A DNA stretch of 27,138 nt. It comes from Pelargonium cotyledonis (Eukaryota; Streptophyta; Magnoliopsida; Geraniales; Geraniaceae). Below are positions 10,087-21,612 of this stretch, piece after piece. Every line of letters begins with the position of its first letter. Within the stretch, counting starts at the first letter, position 1. The stretch covers positions 1 through 27,138 of the forward strand of contig JAYMTA010000541.1 in assembly GCA_036897625.1 (NCBI GenBank), in the 5' to 3' direction. The notes under the pieces are model-generated. The model was not told the origin of the DNA and made no database searches. It worked only from the letters and a program-made list of their open reading frames with translations. The translations under genes were made by a program, and so were the position numbers.

Positions 10087-10970
10087 GGGTAATTACAGTT
10101 TCATCTCTTATGGTAAGCTTTCATTTCAGTTGTCAATCATGAATAAAAATTTTGAACTATTGACTTCCCCATAGTTTGGAGAGTTCATTTCGTCAATTAT
10201 ATTTGACGAAAAATGACATTATTTGGTCATGTGTCCCGCACATGATCAATTTTTTTTAAAACCCAAAATACTTCACTTTACATTTCTTCTTCAACCTAAA
10301 ATCGCCGAAAAAATTATGAACCCACTTTAAAAATATGAACTCGCTAAAAAATTCATAAATTCGTTGGAAATTTCATAAAATCCATTCATAAAATTAAGTG
10401 AAAGAAATAAAACTAAAATCCATTCAAATTTGTGAACAATAAACCCCAATATTGGATCGTCTCCCCTTCAAAATCGTCTCCGCTTTCCCCTTTGCCATCT
10501 CTCTGTTGGAGCCTCCTCCTCGTCCTATCACCGCCCATCCTTGGTCGTTGCCGTGCTACACCTTGGAATGCCACATGCGCTCGAGCCGCACCCGGAAGAA
10601 CCACCACCATCTTCATTAGGACCCTTATGCAATATATCAACTCAACACCAAAATCTACACCCTCCACCATCTCAAACACACTCCATGACCAAAATGTACA
10701 ATAATTTTACCCTTCAATGACAACCCATTCCAGAGGAGTAACTCACAGACTCCGACAATTTCCGGTGATTTTTGGGAATTAGGGTTTGAAAGGAAAATTG
10801 GTGGGTTAAATTGGAAGTTGAGGGTAGAAGGGTCTTTTTGGCACATAATTGACGGTGAGATTAACATAAAGAACTCGGAATACCATTGGGTAGTCAAAAG
10901 TTCGAATAATTAATTCAGAGGTGTCAACTAAAATAGAAACTTACCATAAGGGTCTATTTGGAATTATCCC
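10087..10970. mobile_element. long-TIR element, Mutator-like (MULE) non-autonomous
   Basis: The left end (GGGTAATTACAGTTTC...TTATGGTAAG...TTTCAGTTG) is the approximate inverted complement of the right end (CAACTAAAATAG...CTTACCATAA...AATTATCCC). Similarity runs at least 50 bp and fades by ~90 bp. The flanks are a 10-bp direct repeat with one mismatch, AAGAAATTAT (10077-10086) and AAGAATTTAT (10971-10980). Long TIRs with a 9-11 bp TSD suggest a Mutator-like element. No transposase is present. The centre (about 10440-10700) is GC-richer than the arms and may be captured host DNA. Confidence 0.65.
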
Positions 10971-11224
10971 AAGAATTTATATACAATGATCCAATGAACA
11001 AAATAATATATACATCAATTTTGAGTAACAAATATTTGGCGACTTTCAATTATATATCAAAAAGACGACACTATAATAAGACAAATTTAATTCACACCAA
11101 AACGATACTAATACATGGCTTGAAAGTCCATTTCATGGACATATAATCACTAATTGAAAGTGTATCTCGATTCAAAGTAAAATTGTCCAGTCAATATTAA
11201 TATAAATTGAAGGTTGTCGACCAA

Positions 11225-11409
11225 ATCACTAAAGGTGGCGCAATTGGTTAATCCAATTGTGTGAGTGGAAAGATGTCTCAAGATCAATTCTCACTCAACA
11301 CATCATAATTTGTCTTATTAAAAAAAATAAATTTATAAAAAAATATGGTTGTCATGTCCGTAGAGAAAGCCCGGAGGAACTAGCCTAATTTGTCTTACTA
11401 ATTTTAGAA
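11225..11409 (+). mobile_element. tRNA-derived SINE, second family
   Basis: Box A TGGCGCAATTG (11236-11246) matches the pol III consensus exactly. A box B-like AGATCAATTCT (11281-11291), with about two mismatches, follows 34 bp later. The flanks are 15-bp repeats, AAGGTTGTCGACCAA (11210-11224) and AAGGTTGTCAACCAA (11410-11424), with one mismatch. An A-rich block at 11318-11344 lies inside rather than at the end, and the motif TAATTTGTCTTA occurs before and well after it, so the 3' part may be compound. The sequence differs from the SINEs at 5048 and 24032. Confidence 0.75.
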
Positions 11410-11424
11410 AAGGTTGTCAACCAA

Positions 11425-12371
11425 TATTAGTTTAATCAATTTGTATCTTGAAATAACCATTTTGTTATTTTTTAACAAGTTAATTATGCATGAATTATAA
11501 ATAATGTCATTATAGTTAGTTTCACTTAAATTTATTACATGCAACACATGTGCATGAGGATAGAAGTCATCTTGCTTGCTTTTCAGGGTTTGTGCCACTT
11601 TATGTCGTTTTGAGAGTCAACTAAGGTATTTTTTTTCGGCTACGACTGCTTTTGATTTTCAAAATGGGGCAATCTATTGGAGTTTCATATAGCAAAATGT
11701 AGTCTATTTCGTTTAGTTAACGAATCGTGCGTTGATAACAAGTTAATATGTTGTTAATGTGTGTAGATAGGCGTTGATTTTCAGTAGTTTTTTATGGGTA
11801 TGCGCGCAAGGCAGAAAGATGTAGTTGCAGAAAAGGATTAAAGGGCTTGGAAGGTGTTGGTTTGCCCAAAGTTATCAGATCAAACCTTTGAGTTAGTTGT
11901 TGGGTCAAATTATAGACCCAATGGTAGCGATGGACAGTTGACAGAGCCCTCTACGTGAACGTCCTGAACTCTAAGTGCAATCATTGTCAGTTGTTCGTGC
12001 TATTTAGATTGCATGGGATAATTCTAGTGTTTTGAACTTGATTATGCCTCAATTTGGTAGTGGCAATATTTTATTTTCAGATTGGTCTGCAAATCAAGTG
12101 ACTCATGAATCAGTTAGGTCTTCGGTCTCATGTAAGACTTGTCTGAGTGACTTGATTTTCAAACTCCGAATTTTATATCGTTTTGATTTGAGGTAATACA
12201 CTATTAAATTTTGTCACAAAAAAAAACGTGCTTAGTTTAGGGAATGATGACACGTTAGTAGGGGAATGGGTAAATCAATAAAAACGTAAACAAAGGTAAA
12301 ATATGGTTCACTTATTTATTGAATCTTACCGTGACTTATCTCGGGCGAAACAAGTAAGGTCTAAATGGCTG
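11425..12371. other. POL5-like gene upstream interval, no gene
   Basis: About 950 bp with no supportable gene, RNA or repeat. The distal part of the POL5-like promoter presumably lies here. No TATA box in a convincing position. Confidence 0.4.
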
Positions 12372-12519
12372 AACCCTAAACAAAACTAGACACTGACGCT
12401 GAGGTTTAAGTTTTAACAACCTAACATTCGCATTGGTCCTTGGCGGTTCTGTTGCACTGTTCACTTCATTTTCTCAGGATTTGTCAGTCAATCCAATCGC
12501 TTCAAGGGGTTTAGGGTTT
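12372..12519 (+). promoter_or_regulatory. two telo-box motifs upstream of POL5-like start
   Basis: AACCCTAAA at 12372-12380 (plus strand) and TTTAGGGTTT at 12510-12519 (complement AAACCCTAAA, 8 bp before the ATG) match the plant telo-box. Telo-boxes are enriched near the transcription starts of plant ribosomal-protein and ribosome-biogenesis genes, usually with site II elements. I see no site II element here. Their presence fits the proposed nucleolar role of the downstream protein. Confidence 0.6.
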
Positions 12520-12527
12520 TAGATACC

Positions 12528-15500
12528 ATGGGCGGCACCAAGCGAAACGCCGATTCTATACAGCAAGAAGCAGAGCCTCCAATGGCCGATAGCCAGGAGC
12601 CTTCAACGACTGTAATGAAGAAAGACAAAGAAATGGCGGATGCTAATTCAGCGATGCCCATGGAGAGGAGGAAGAAACGGAAAGCAATGGACAAGGAACG
12701 ACACCGTAATGTCTCCGCGGACGAGCAGCTCAACCCTAAGCCCGTCAATTTGGAACCATCGAAATCGGAGGCCCAGACACTTCCGATTGCTAGTGCTAGC
12801 CTTGGCGGCGGCGGTAGCGGCGTCTTGCCGGAGTTCCATATTGGAGTTTTTAAGGACTTGGCGGCGGCTGATGGTGCTGCGAGAGAAGCGGCGGCTGAGG
12901 CAATGGTGGTGAAGCTGCGGGAGGTGCAGGAGGCTTATGATAGGCTTGATGTTAAGGATTCGGTGGATGGCGGGTTGAAGCTCGAAGCTGAGAAGGACGA
13001 TGGCTTGAATAACTGCGCGCCTTCTGTGAGGTATGCTGTTCGGAGGCTCATCCGTGGCGTTTCTTCGTCGAGAGAGGTATGGCTATGTTCTGTTTGTGAT
13101 GAATCAAAATTTTTTCTGTCATTGCTCTCAGTGATCATTGGAGCACTGTGAATTGTGCTAAGCATTGAGTATTGTTGTATTCATTTTCAAATAATTGACT
13201 GTAATTAGCAGCAAGGTAGGCATTTTTGAAGAAATGATACTTCATACTTTGTATAACACTCAAGCTTTTGATTTCATAGGGAGATGTGCATAAGCATTTG
13301 CTTACCCAATATAATCTTCTGAGTATGCCAGGCGAAGTAATAAGAATAAGGTGCCATATTTGATACCTCTATCATCAACTTGCTTCTGTTGATTTGAAAG
13401 GAGTAATTGTTCTGCTATAGTCTTCCTATTTTCTAAAACTAGGATGTTTAACTTGTTAGAGGAAATTCCCTTTTTTGTTGCCCTTGTTGTATGCTATATT
13501 TTACTAAGGCTACAGATTGGTCTTTTCCATTCACGTTCTTTATTTATGGAAGTTACCATTTTTCTAATGACTTAGTTGGATAAGCGAAACTGGAAATGCT
13601 GCAAATCTCTCTCTCTCTCTTGATAGTGCAACTGTGTTAGCTAATTTGTGGACTGTGATGGTGTTGGTATTTGTTTTTTGCAGTGTGCTAGACAAGGGTT
13701 TGCATTAGGTCTAACTATGGTTGCCACTATCCCAAGCATCAAACTGGATTCATTGCTGAAACTTATAGTTGATTTATTGGAGGTCACTTCGTCATTGAAG
13801 GGTCAGGTGGGCAAGAACTTCATATATGTTCCATGGCGTATCTTGATCAGGTTTTGTTCCTTGTGTAAAAAGTTTTGAGGTTATACTTGTTTGAAATTGC
13901 AGGAAGTAAGGGATTGTCTCTTGGGTCGCTTATTTGCATATGGTGCCCTTGCACGATCAGGAAGGCTGATTGAAGAGTGGGTATCTAATAAAGATACCCT
14001 TTATATCAAGGAATTCACAGGGCTTCTTATATCTCTTGCCGAAAAGAAGCGATATCTGCAAGAGCCTGTTGTCTCAATTATCTTAGACCTGATTGAAAAG
14101 GTGTTCTTATCCATACGACTAAAAACTATTTCTTTCTTCAAATATTCATAATATTTCATTTCGTTTATTATTTGCCCAAGTGTCTAAGATTTTTGTTCCA
14201 TGGTTCATCTGTAGTTTAAATCCTTCTATGAGTTTTAAATGATTATTCTGAACTGATGGTAGTTGGAAACCGAAAGTTTGTTTCTCGAAATTGTTTTACT
14301 CATGCTCTGAGGCACTATAAAGTCATTGATTGATATGTGCAATTAATTGGAGTAGATATTCCAATAAGTCTATTGCTGTAGATCTGAAGCCTGTTCTATT
14401 TTTGCCCACGTCTTTTCCGAAAAATTATGCTTTTGATTGTCTTTAATATGATTTAATGAAGCACCGACACTCCTCCAGCAGCGTGTCGGTGTCGGACACT
14501 TGAATCAGACACGACTCTCTTCCGATACTCTTTTCTAACACTCAGTGCCCTATTTTTTATTTAAAATTTAAAATTTTAAATCATATTTTTTATTCTTCTT
14601 TTTTTTTTTAAAAAAAAAGCCTAAGTTATTTTGTTCATGTATTGTAATCACTTTTTTTTTTCTTAATTGTTTGAGAGATATTACTTGTGTTGTTTATTTA
14701 GGTTGAACTTATGTTAATTTTAGTTTGATATACTATCCAGTTAAATTTCAATACAATTAAAAACCTTAAATACATATAATTTGCTATATATGAAATATTT
14801 ATTTAATTAGAAATTAATTTGTCGGTAACGTATCTTGTCGTACTTTTTTTGAAAATGGTGAATCGCGTTGCGAAATGTGTCGTGTGTTGGTATTAGTGCA
14901 ACATAATTTATAATGCTAAGTATGGATGATCTTTGTGCTCTGTGTGTAGTTTTAAATATGCAGTTGCTTGTATAGTATATATTGAATGGTTATTAAGAGA
15001 AATGTAACATTTTCTTACAGGATTAATGAATTGTAGAAATCCTTTTAGCACAATAAGTTTTAATATTTCAATGTCATTGGTCTTGAAAGTAATAAAATGG
15101 CATCTATCAAATGATTAAGGGTAGGTTCCAGAGCTAATAAATTTATTATCTTGAGCCATATATTATTTAAGTAGTCATTTGCCTTTTTGTATAGGGTTTA
15201 GGGTACCCTACTTGCATCTTTTCTGCTCTGGTAGCTTCCCTGAGTTTTGCATTCTTAAACTACCTAATTAGGCTATTTTTCACTTTTCATTTATTTTTGT
15301 ACTGGTTTTTGAATTTGGATTCATTTGTGAATTACTAGATGTGTATTTTGAATTGTGGATCATATGACTCATAATTTTTGTTTAAAAAATGGATAATGAA
15401 GAAATTTTGTAATGAGTTTGCATTGAATATATTAACTTTTTGAGTATAATGCTTTTTTTGCTGATTTGATACATGTATTACATGTTACTGTTTATATATG

Positions 15501-18500
15501 TATTGCATTGAATTGGCAGAGTTATTGATGTTTGTTATCATTGTTGTTTTTACTCTGTTTTATGTCTTGATGTGTCATTGTTGGTTCCAGTGCTCCACTA
15601 TTGTGCATGATGCTTTGCCTGGTTCTTTTGTTGTGGACAATGAAATGTACAATGCATTTTCTTCATTTTGTCTCAATGATTTTTTTTTTGTGCATTATGT
15701 AATGATATTATTTCCCCACATCAAATTTTTCTTTCAGTTGCCTACCGAAGCTTTGTTGAATCATATTCTTGAAGCTCCGGGACTTCGTGAGTGGTTTGAA
15801 AGAGCTGCTGAAGCTGGAAATCCTGATGCATTTCTTCTAGCTTTACGACTCCGAGAAAAAATTTCTGTTGACAGCTTAATGTTTGGCAAACTTTTGCCAT
15901 ATCCATTCAGCCCAACTAAGCTTTTTGCTGCTGATCGTCTGTCCATTCTTGCTAATTGCCTGAAGGTGATTTACAAAAGTATACATTTATGACATGCATA
16001 TTATTTTAAGCAGAAAAAGTGAAAATAGTTTCTGATATATATTTGTTAAATATAACAGGAATCCACCTTCTGTCAGCCTCGAGTTCACAGTGTGTGGCCT
16101 GTACTGGTAAATATTCTGTTACCTGACATGGTTTTACATACTGATGATTTGTCATCAAATTCTTCCAAGAAGCACAAGAAGAGTCGCAAGGGTAGCTCAT
16201 CTGAAGAAGAAACTGGAACTAACTTTCGGTCTTTCTGTGAAGTTGTTATTGAAGGGTCCCTTCTACTGTCATCTCATGACCGCAAGCACTTGGCATTTGA
16301 TGTTGTCCTTCTGGTCCTTCCTAGGATGCCTGCATCTTTTGTCCCTATTGTTCTGTCTTACAAACTAGTCCAGTGTCTGATGGATATACTTTCCACAAAG
16401 GACTCTTGGCTTTATAAAGTTGCTCAACATTTTCTTAAAGATCTTTCCGACTGGGTTAAGGATGACGATGTTAGAAGAGTAGCTGTTATTGTGGCTCTGC
16501 AAAAGCACAGCAATGGAAAATTTGATTCTATTACTCGGACAAAAACCGTTAAAGATTTGATAGCAGATTTCAAAACAGAGTCTGGTTGCATGCTGTTTAT
16601 TCAGAATTTAGTGAACATGTTCGTGGATGATGCTCACACGTCAGATGAACCTTCAGATCAGAGTCAAACAACAGATGACAATTCAGAGATAGGTTTTATT
16701 GAGGATAAGGACTCAGCCGGGACTTTGGGAGTTTCTGAATATTTGAAAAGTTGGGTCATAGATTCCCTCCCTAGTATTTTGAAATACTTGAAGCTGGATA
16801 CTGAAGCAAAGTCTCGAGTTCAAAAAGAAATATTGAAGTTCCTAGCTGTTCAGGGTCTGTTCTCTGCATCTCTTGGCACGGAAGTGACATCTTTTGAACT
16901 ACAGGAGAAATTCAGGTGGCCAAAAGCAGCGACCTCTATTGCACTATGCAGAGTGTGTATTGAGCAGCTCCAGTTATTGCTGGCTAATGCTCAAAAGGCA
17001 GAAGGGCCACGTGCTGCATCAAGTGGGCTTGAGCTAAATGACATTGGATCATACTTCATGAGATTTCTTAGCACTTTACGCAACATCCCTTCTGTTTCTC
17101 TTTTTCGAACTTTGAGTGATGATGATGAGAAGGCGTTTAAAAAACTGCAAGATATGGAAAATAGACTTTCTAGAGAGGTAAACTTGCTTCTTTTTATAGC
17201 CCTACTTATGCCCAAGACTTGCACCTTCATATACCAATAGGGCCACATGGTCAGCTAGTTTGGCTATTCTATGGCCCTGTTTGTAATTTGCATGACATCT
17301 GAAGTATGATCAATATTCTGTGCTATCAGTTTATTAACATGAGTAGTTTGAGATATGCCCAACATGTTCCCAAATCTGTGAACTAGATAACATTGTTTGT
17401 GATATGGACTACTTTCTAATTTACTCCATTGTGATATTTAGCTTACCACAATTAACACATTCCAGAGGTGCTCGGGTGCATTAGTTTTCAGGGTAGCGTT
17501 CAATCATAGTATTTTTTTGTATGAATGATGTTATGTCACTTTATTTTTTGCTTTATTCTATAAAATTGTGTTCATTCATATAAAATATCTCATTGCTGAC
17601 AGGAAAGGAATTGTGGGCTTAGCACTGATGCAAATAAATTGCATGCTTTGAGATTCTTGCTGATCCAATTGCTTTTGCAACTGCTACTTCGACCAGGGGA
17701 GTTTTCAGAAGCAGCATCTGAGCTTATTATATGTTGCAAAAAAGCGTTTGCTGCTCCTGATCTTCTAGATGACTCTGGTGAAGATGAGCTGGATGGTGAC
17801 GCGGCACCTGAGTTAATGGATGTCCTTGTGGATACATTGCTTTCATTGCTTCCAGAATCATCTGCTCCTATGAGGTCTGCTATTGAACAGGTGTGTTTGA
17901 TGAGGGCATGGTTTTGTGTACAGGCTCGCATTATTTATAAGCCAATGTTATGCTAAAAGTTTGATCCTCATCTAACTATCTTGGACCTTCAGGTGTCGGT
18001 GCTGTTAGTTGGATGGGCCAACTGAAACTATATTGTATGTTAGGGAGTGGGTTTCTGAAAATCATCTGCATTTATAGTTATCTTAGTTCTTGTACTTGTT
18101 AACTTGCTGAGAGGACGGGCTTCCTCTGTTCAAGGGGAAATGAAATGTTGATAAAAATATCAGCTGCTTTGACAATATGTTAAAGGATATGCTCCATGAG
18201 TTATGTTTTCAAATATTTAATTTAGACACTGAGATAATGATATGTGTCAGATGTTTAGGTTATCCCTTGATTTAAAATTTTATTTGCTTGTGATGTGGAT
18301 ATACAATCTTGGGTGAAGTCAGAATCAAATAGTTGTTCATTTTGGCCTATGAGGGATGGAATGTAATATATTTATTTTTGGTGCGATTGTTTTGTAGGTT
18401 TTCAAATATTTCTGTGAAGATGTCACAGATGATGGACTGCTGCAAATGTTGCGGGTCATTAAGAAAGGTTTGAAACCAGCCAGACGTCAGGATGCAGAAA

Positions 18501-20471
18501 GTGAAGATGATGACGATGAAGATTTTCTTGGTATCGAAGATGATGATGATATTGATAAACCTGAGACAGGTGAAACTGGCGAGACTGATGAACAGACAGA
18601 TGATTCTGAGGCAGTAGATGGGATTGAAGCAGTAGATGGGGTGGAAGAAGTTAACGAAGAAGTTCCTGAAGCTTCTGATGATTCTGATGGAGGAATGGAT
18701 GACGAGGCAATGTTCCGAATGGATACTTATCTTGCCCAGATTTTCAAAGAAAGGAAGAATCAGGCTGGGAGTGAAACTGCTCAATCTCAACTTGTGCTGT
18801 TCAAACTTCGGGTTCTTTCGTTGCTGGAAATTTACCTACATGAAAATCCAGGCATGCTTCTTTTTGCTTTCGTTTGTTATTCTGAGAAATGTCTGCCTTC
18901 TTTTATTTCGCAAGTGATAATTTACTAAAAAGAAGAAACACAAGTGTTAAAGAAAAGTAACAAAGAAAAGTAACAAGGGGATAAACGAAATAGATGAACA
19001 CTGAAGGTGTATGTTAATTAATTGGAATTGATAGTCGTGGATACTCTGTGGGCTAATTGCAATTTTTGAAATGTTACCTTTTCTGCAATTTCAGCTTCTT
19101 ATATTGTGTTTTTTTCTTTCTTTTTCTTTTTCTTTTCATATTGTGAACTTTATTTCTGAACTTTATGTGTTGGCTTTTGGGAGCTCATCTAGAACGGGTG
19201 TTCCTTTTTATTTATTTATTTATTTTTTTTATAAGCAACGGCCTAAAGGGGTATATATACAAAGAACCAATAGTATTCAGGAAAGAGACCGTCTCACCCC
19301 TCCTTTTTTTTTTCCGAGGAATTTAATGCCATTTTATTTTCTATTGCTTACATTAACCATAAAATAATCACACAAGTTTCACTGAATTCTGAGGTTTAGT
19401 ATATATTACCAAGGTTGCTGTTATAATTGTTTAGCTGGCATGTGCGAACTGAAAGTTTGCTTGTTCTTCGGATTTGGTGGGCAACACCGGTACCATAATT
19501 GTTAGTGGAATCACCCAAGATTGATAAATAAAGTGTTGATGGCACACTGTAAATTGGCATAATAGATCATGCTTCCTAATTTGGATTTTGGTTATTTTGA
19601 TTGTGCAGGTAAGCCCCAAGTTGTGATGGTGTGTTCAAACTTGGCCCAGGCATTCGTTAATCCACATACCGCAGAAGGTAATGAGCAGCTTGGACAGCGT
19701 ATATGGGGAATTCTGCAAAAGAGAATATTCAAAGCGAAGGACTATCCAAAAAGTGAAGGTGTGGAACTATCTACTCTCGAATCTTTGCTGGAAAAGAACT
19801 TGAAGTTGGCATCAAAACCATTCAAGAGAAAGAAATCTGCTAGTAATCCATCAAAGAAGCAGTCAGCCTCCTGGAACCGACACAAAATGATTGTCTCCCT
19901 GGCTCAAAATTCAACCTATTGGATTCTGAAGATCATAGATGCTAGAAACTTTTCTGAATCTGAGTTGCAGAGAGTTCTTGATATTTTCCAAGGTATTCTG
20001 GTGGAATATTTTGATAGTAAAAAGTCTCAAATAAAATCAGAGTTTTTGAAGGAAATATTTCGAAGAAGGCCATGGATTGGGCGCCATCTATTTGGATTTC
20101 TTCTGGGGAAATGCAGTTCTGCAAAATCAGACTTCCGTCGTGTTGAAGCACTAGACTTGGTAATGGAAATACTGAAGTCACCGGCTTCTGCTAGCAATGA
20201 TGAAAGTGGCCAGGATGCATCGAAGAAGATTCTGAAAAGTCATCTGCATGATCTCAGCCACTTAATAAAAGTGTTGGTGACCAACATGCCAGAAAAGCAG
20301 TCAAGGCGAGCTGATGTACGAAAATTTTGTGGCAAGATCTTCCAGCTTGTATCAAGCCTCAACTTGAGCAAACCTTTTCTTAAAGATTTAGGTCCCGACA
20401 CTCATTCTGCATGTGAAACTCAACTTGGCGAGCATTTTAGTAATTTAAGGAAGATAGAGCCAAAAAAATAG
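12528..20471 (+). CDS. POL5: POL5/MYBBP1A family (DNA polymerase phi) nucleolar protein
   Basis: Eight exons: 12528-13076, 13684-13806, 13903-14100, 15738-15965, 16059-17177, 17603-17890, 18398-18851 and 19609-20471. They join in frame to 1273 aa, close to plant homologues (~1300 aa). Despite the family name DNA polymerase V/phi, these proteins act in the nucleolus in rDNA transcription and ribosome assembly rather than as polymerases. An N-terminal basic patch (residues 46-60, RRKKRK) could be a nuclear signal. The typical start of the helical repeat region, FHIGVFKDLAAADG, lies in exon 1. Further basic clusters lie at about 402-410 and 1056-1070, and an acidic Asp/Glu run at about 867-937, a family hallmark. 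The ATG is in good context (ACCATGG) and exon 1 is open from it. Introns are GT-AG except intron 7 (18852-19608), which must be GC-AG. Intron 3 (1637 bp) holds a repeat element. No stops or frameshifts; the gene looks functional. Confidence 0.95.
14460..14905. mobile_element. degenerate non-autonomous element with GACAC-rich ends (copy 2)
   Basis: In POL5-like intron 3. The left end reads GCACCGACAC, then GTGTCGGTGTCGGACAC; the right end reads GTGTCGTGTGTTGGTATTAG then TGCAAC. The two ends look roughly inverted to each other, and the middle is very AT-rich. The organisation matches 4030-4600. No clean TSD was found. Probably a MITE or similar short transposon; the family is not identified. 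Confidence 0.45.
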
Positions 20472-21086
20472 AGCAAGTGTTGCTGAAAGGGCCTCGTTAA
20501 GGGTTTTGATTTGCCTATACCTCATTTCCGAACACTTTGTCCTGTGGTAACCAAGTGCCTGGTGTTATGCTGTCAAGATATCCAACCATTCGAGTGTTAT
20601 AGCCATACTTATAGCAGCCTGAAGTTCAGCTCCTCTGTTGTAGGAAGCATTTTGGTTCTGTTAGAGGATTTTTTTGTTAAATTGTAAGTTTTGTGGGTTG
20701 TATTTTGAGTTTTCTCTGATCTAAGAAATGTCATAGAGAAGTCTGAAAATTATGAACATCAAACATACTTGCACCTTATCGGCTGTACAATGGTAAGACC
20801 CTTTATCATTCTTTTAAACTTGTCTCTTAAAGACCTTAACTTCCAAATGTATGTTGTTAGTTACTGTACAGTGCTTTTTGATTTTTGATTCTGCTAATTG
20901 CTAAAGGACAGGTTAACATGAAAGCTGCATTGATCATATGGCATATATGTTTATATGACATTAAATAGATTCTCATCACAGACATTTGTGAAAATAAATA
21001 AAAGAATGTTAACAAAGTCCAAATATACAGTAACCAAATCAACAAACAAACGAAAAAAGAGGCTGGTGATTTGGATTTAAGAGGAG
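20472..21086. other. convergent intergenic region with both 3' UTRs
   Basis: This ~615-bp stretch separates the stop codons of the POL5-like gene (plus) and the DUF761 gene (minus), so it must hold both 3' UTRs. No canonical AATAAA lies within ~500 bp of the POL5-like stop; AATAAATAAA occurs at about 20994-21003 on the plus strand. No other gene seen. Confidence 0.55.
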
Positions 21087-21512
21087 CTAGGGAGAGGGAG
21101 AGAGCAAGCTAAAGCTGTTGGAATGGCAGTATCTTAGCCGCAAAGAAACCTGACGCTCCATCTCAAGTTGGCGATAGAAATTTGAAATGAACAAATCAGC
21201 CTTCTTGTCGACGTCGTATTCAGACGAAAAGGAGCTTGACGAGCTTCTTGTCCGGTGTATTCCATTTCCATGACTAGACATAGAATAGTCTTGATGATCC
21301 CATAATGCAGATGGAGGGTGGTCGTCCTCCGCGAAAGCCGCCATCAAACCGGGGCGGTCGCTGAAGCTGAGGACGCGACTGCTGGACCGGATCATGGAGG
21401 CGAGGCAAAACCGGTGGAGCTTCATGTTGAGGAGGACTTTGATCTTGTTCACAGCCCTCTTCAATGGGCTTAGCAATGACCATTTGCTTCTGCTGCTGCT
21501 GCTTATGCTCAT
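21087..21512 (-). CDS. DUF761 domain protein (cotton-fibre-expressed-like), 141 aa
   Basis: Single-exon gene. The C-terminal motif at residues 100-128 (VDKKADLFISNFYRQLEMER) is the DUF761 signature of plant proteins often annotated as cotton-fibre expressed. These lack a known biochemical activity. The N-terminus is Ser-rich (SISSSSRSK), followed by a basic segment, PLKRAVNKIKVLLNMKLHRF (about 16-35). A second Ser-rich run precedes the motif. No signal peptide or clear membrane span. The ATG at 21512 is the first in frame and lies ~90 bp downstream of a TATA box, which supports the start. Length is within the range of short DUF761 members. Transcribed convergently with the POL5-like gene and in the same direction as the B3 gene upstream. 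Confidence 0.88.
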   Translation of the reverse strand: MSISSSSRSKWSLLSPLKRAVNKIKVLLNMKLHRFCLASMIRSSSRVLSFSDRPGLMAAFAEDDHPPSALWDHQDYSMSSHGNGIHRTRSSSSSFSSEYDVDKKADLFISNFYRQLEMERQVSLRLRYCHSNSFSLLSPSP

Positions 21513-21603
21513 TTTGAAGTAACTAATTGCTAGCTTATAATTAAGCTATTTGGTGGATCGGATAATTTTGAAATGTGTTTGGAGTGAATGAGAAAGATGT
21601 TGA

Positions 21604-21611
21604 TATTTATA
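21604..21611 (-). promoter_or_regulatory. TATA box of DUF761 gene
   Basis: TATAAATA on the minus strand, about 92 bp upstream of the ATG at 21512. A start ~30 bp downstream would leave a leader of roughly 60 nt, which is normal for a plant mRNA. Confidence 0.6.
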
Positions 21612-21612
21612 C

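Noticed and set aside
18347..18790. 147-aa minus-strand open frame
   Set aside because: It is the complement of the acidic-repeat exon of the POL5-like gene; GAT/GAA-rich codons leave the opposite strand open. No domain.
19195..19330. T-rich and TATT-repeat block as a SINE or LINE tail
   Set aside because: No pol III boxes, no coding remains and no convincing direct repeats at the edges. Treated as simple-sequence intron DNA.
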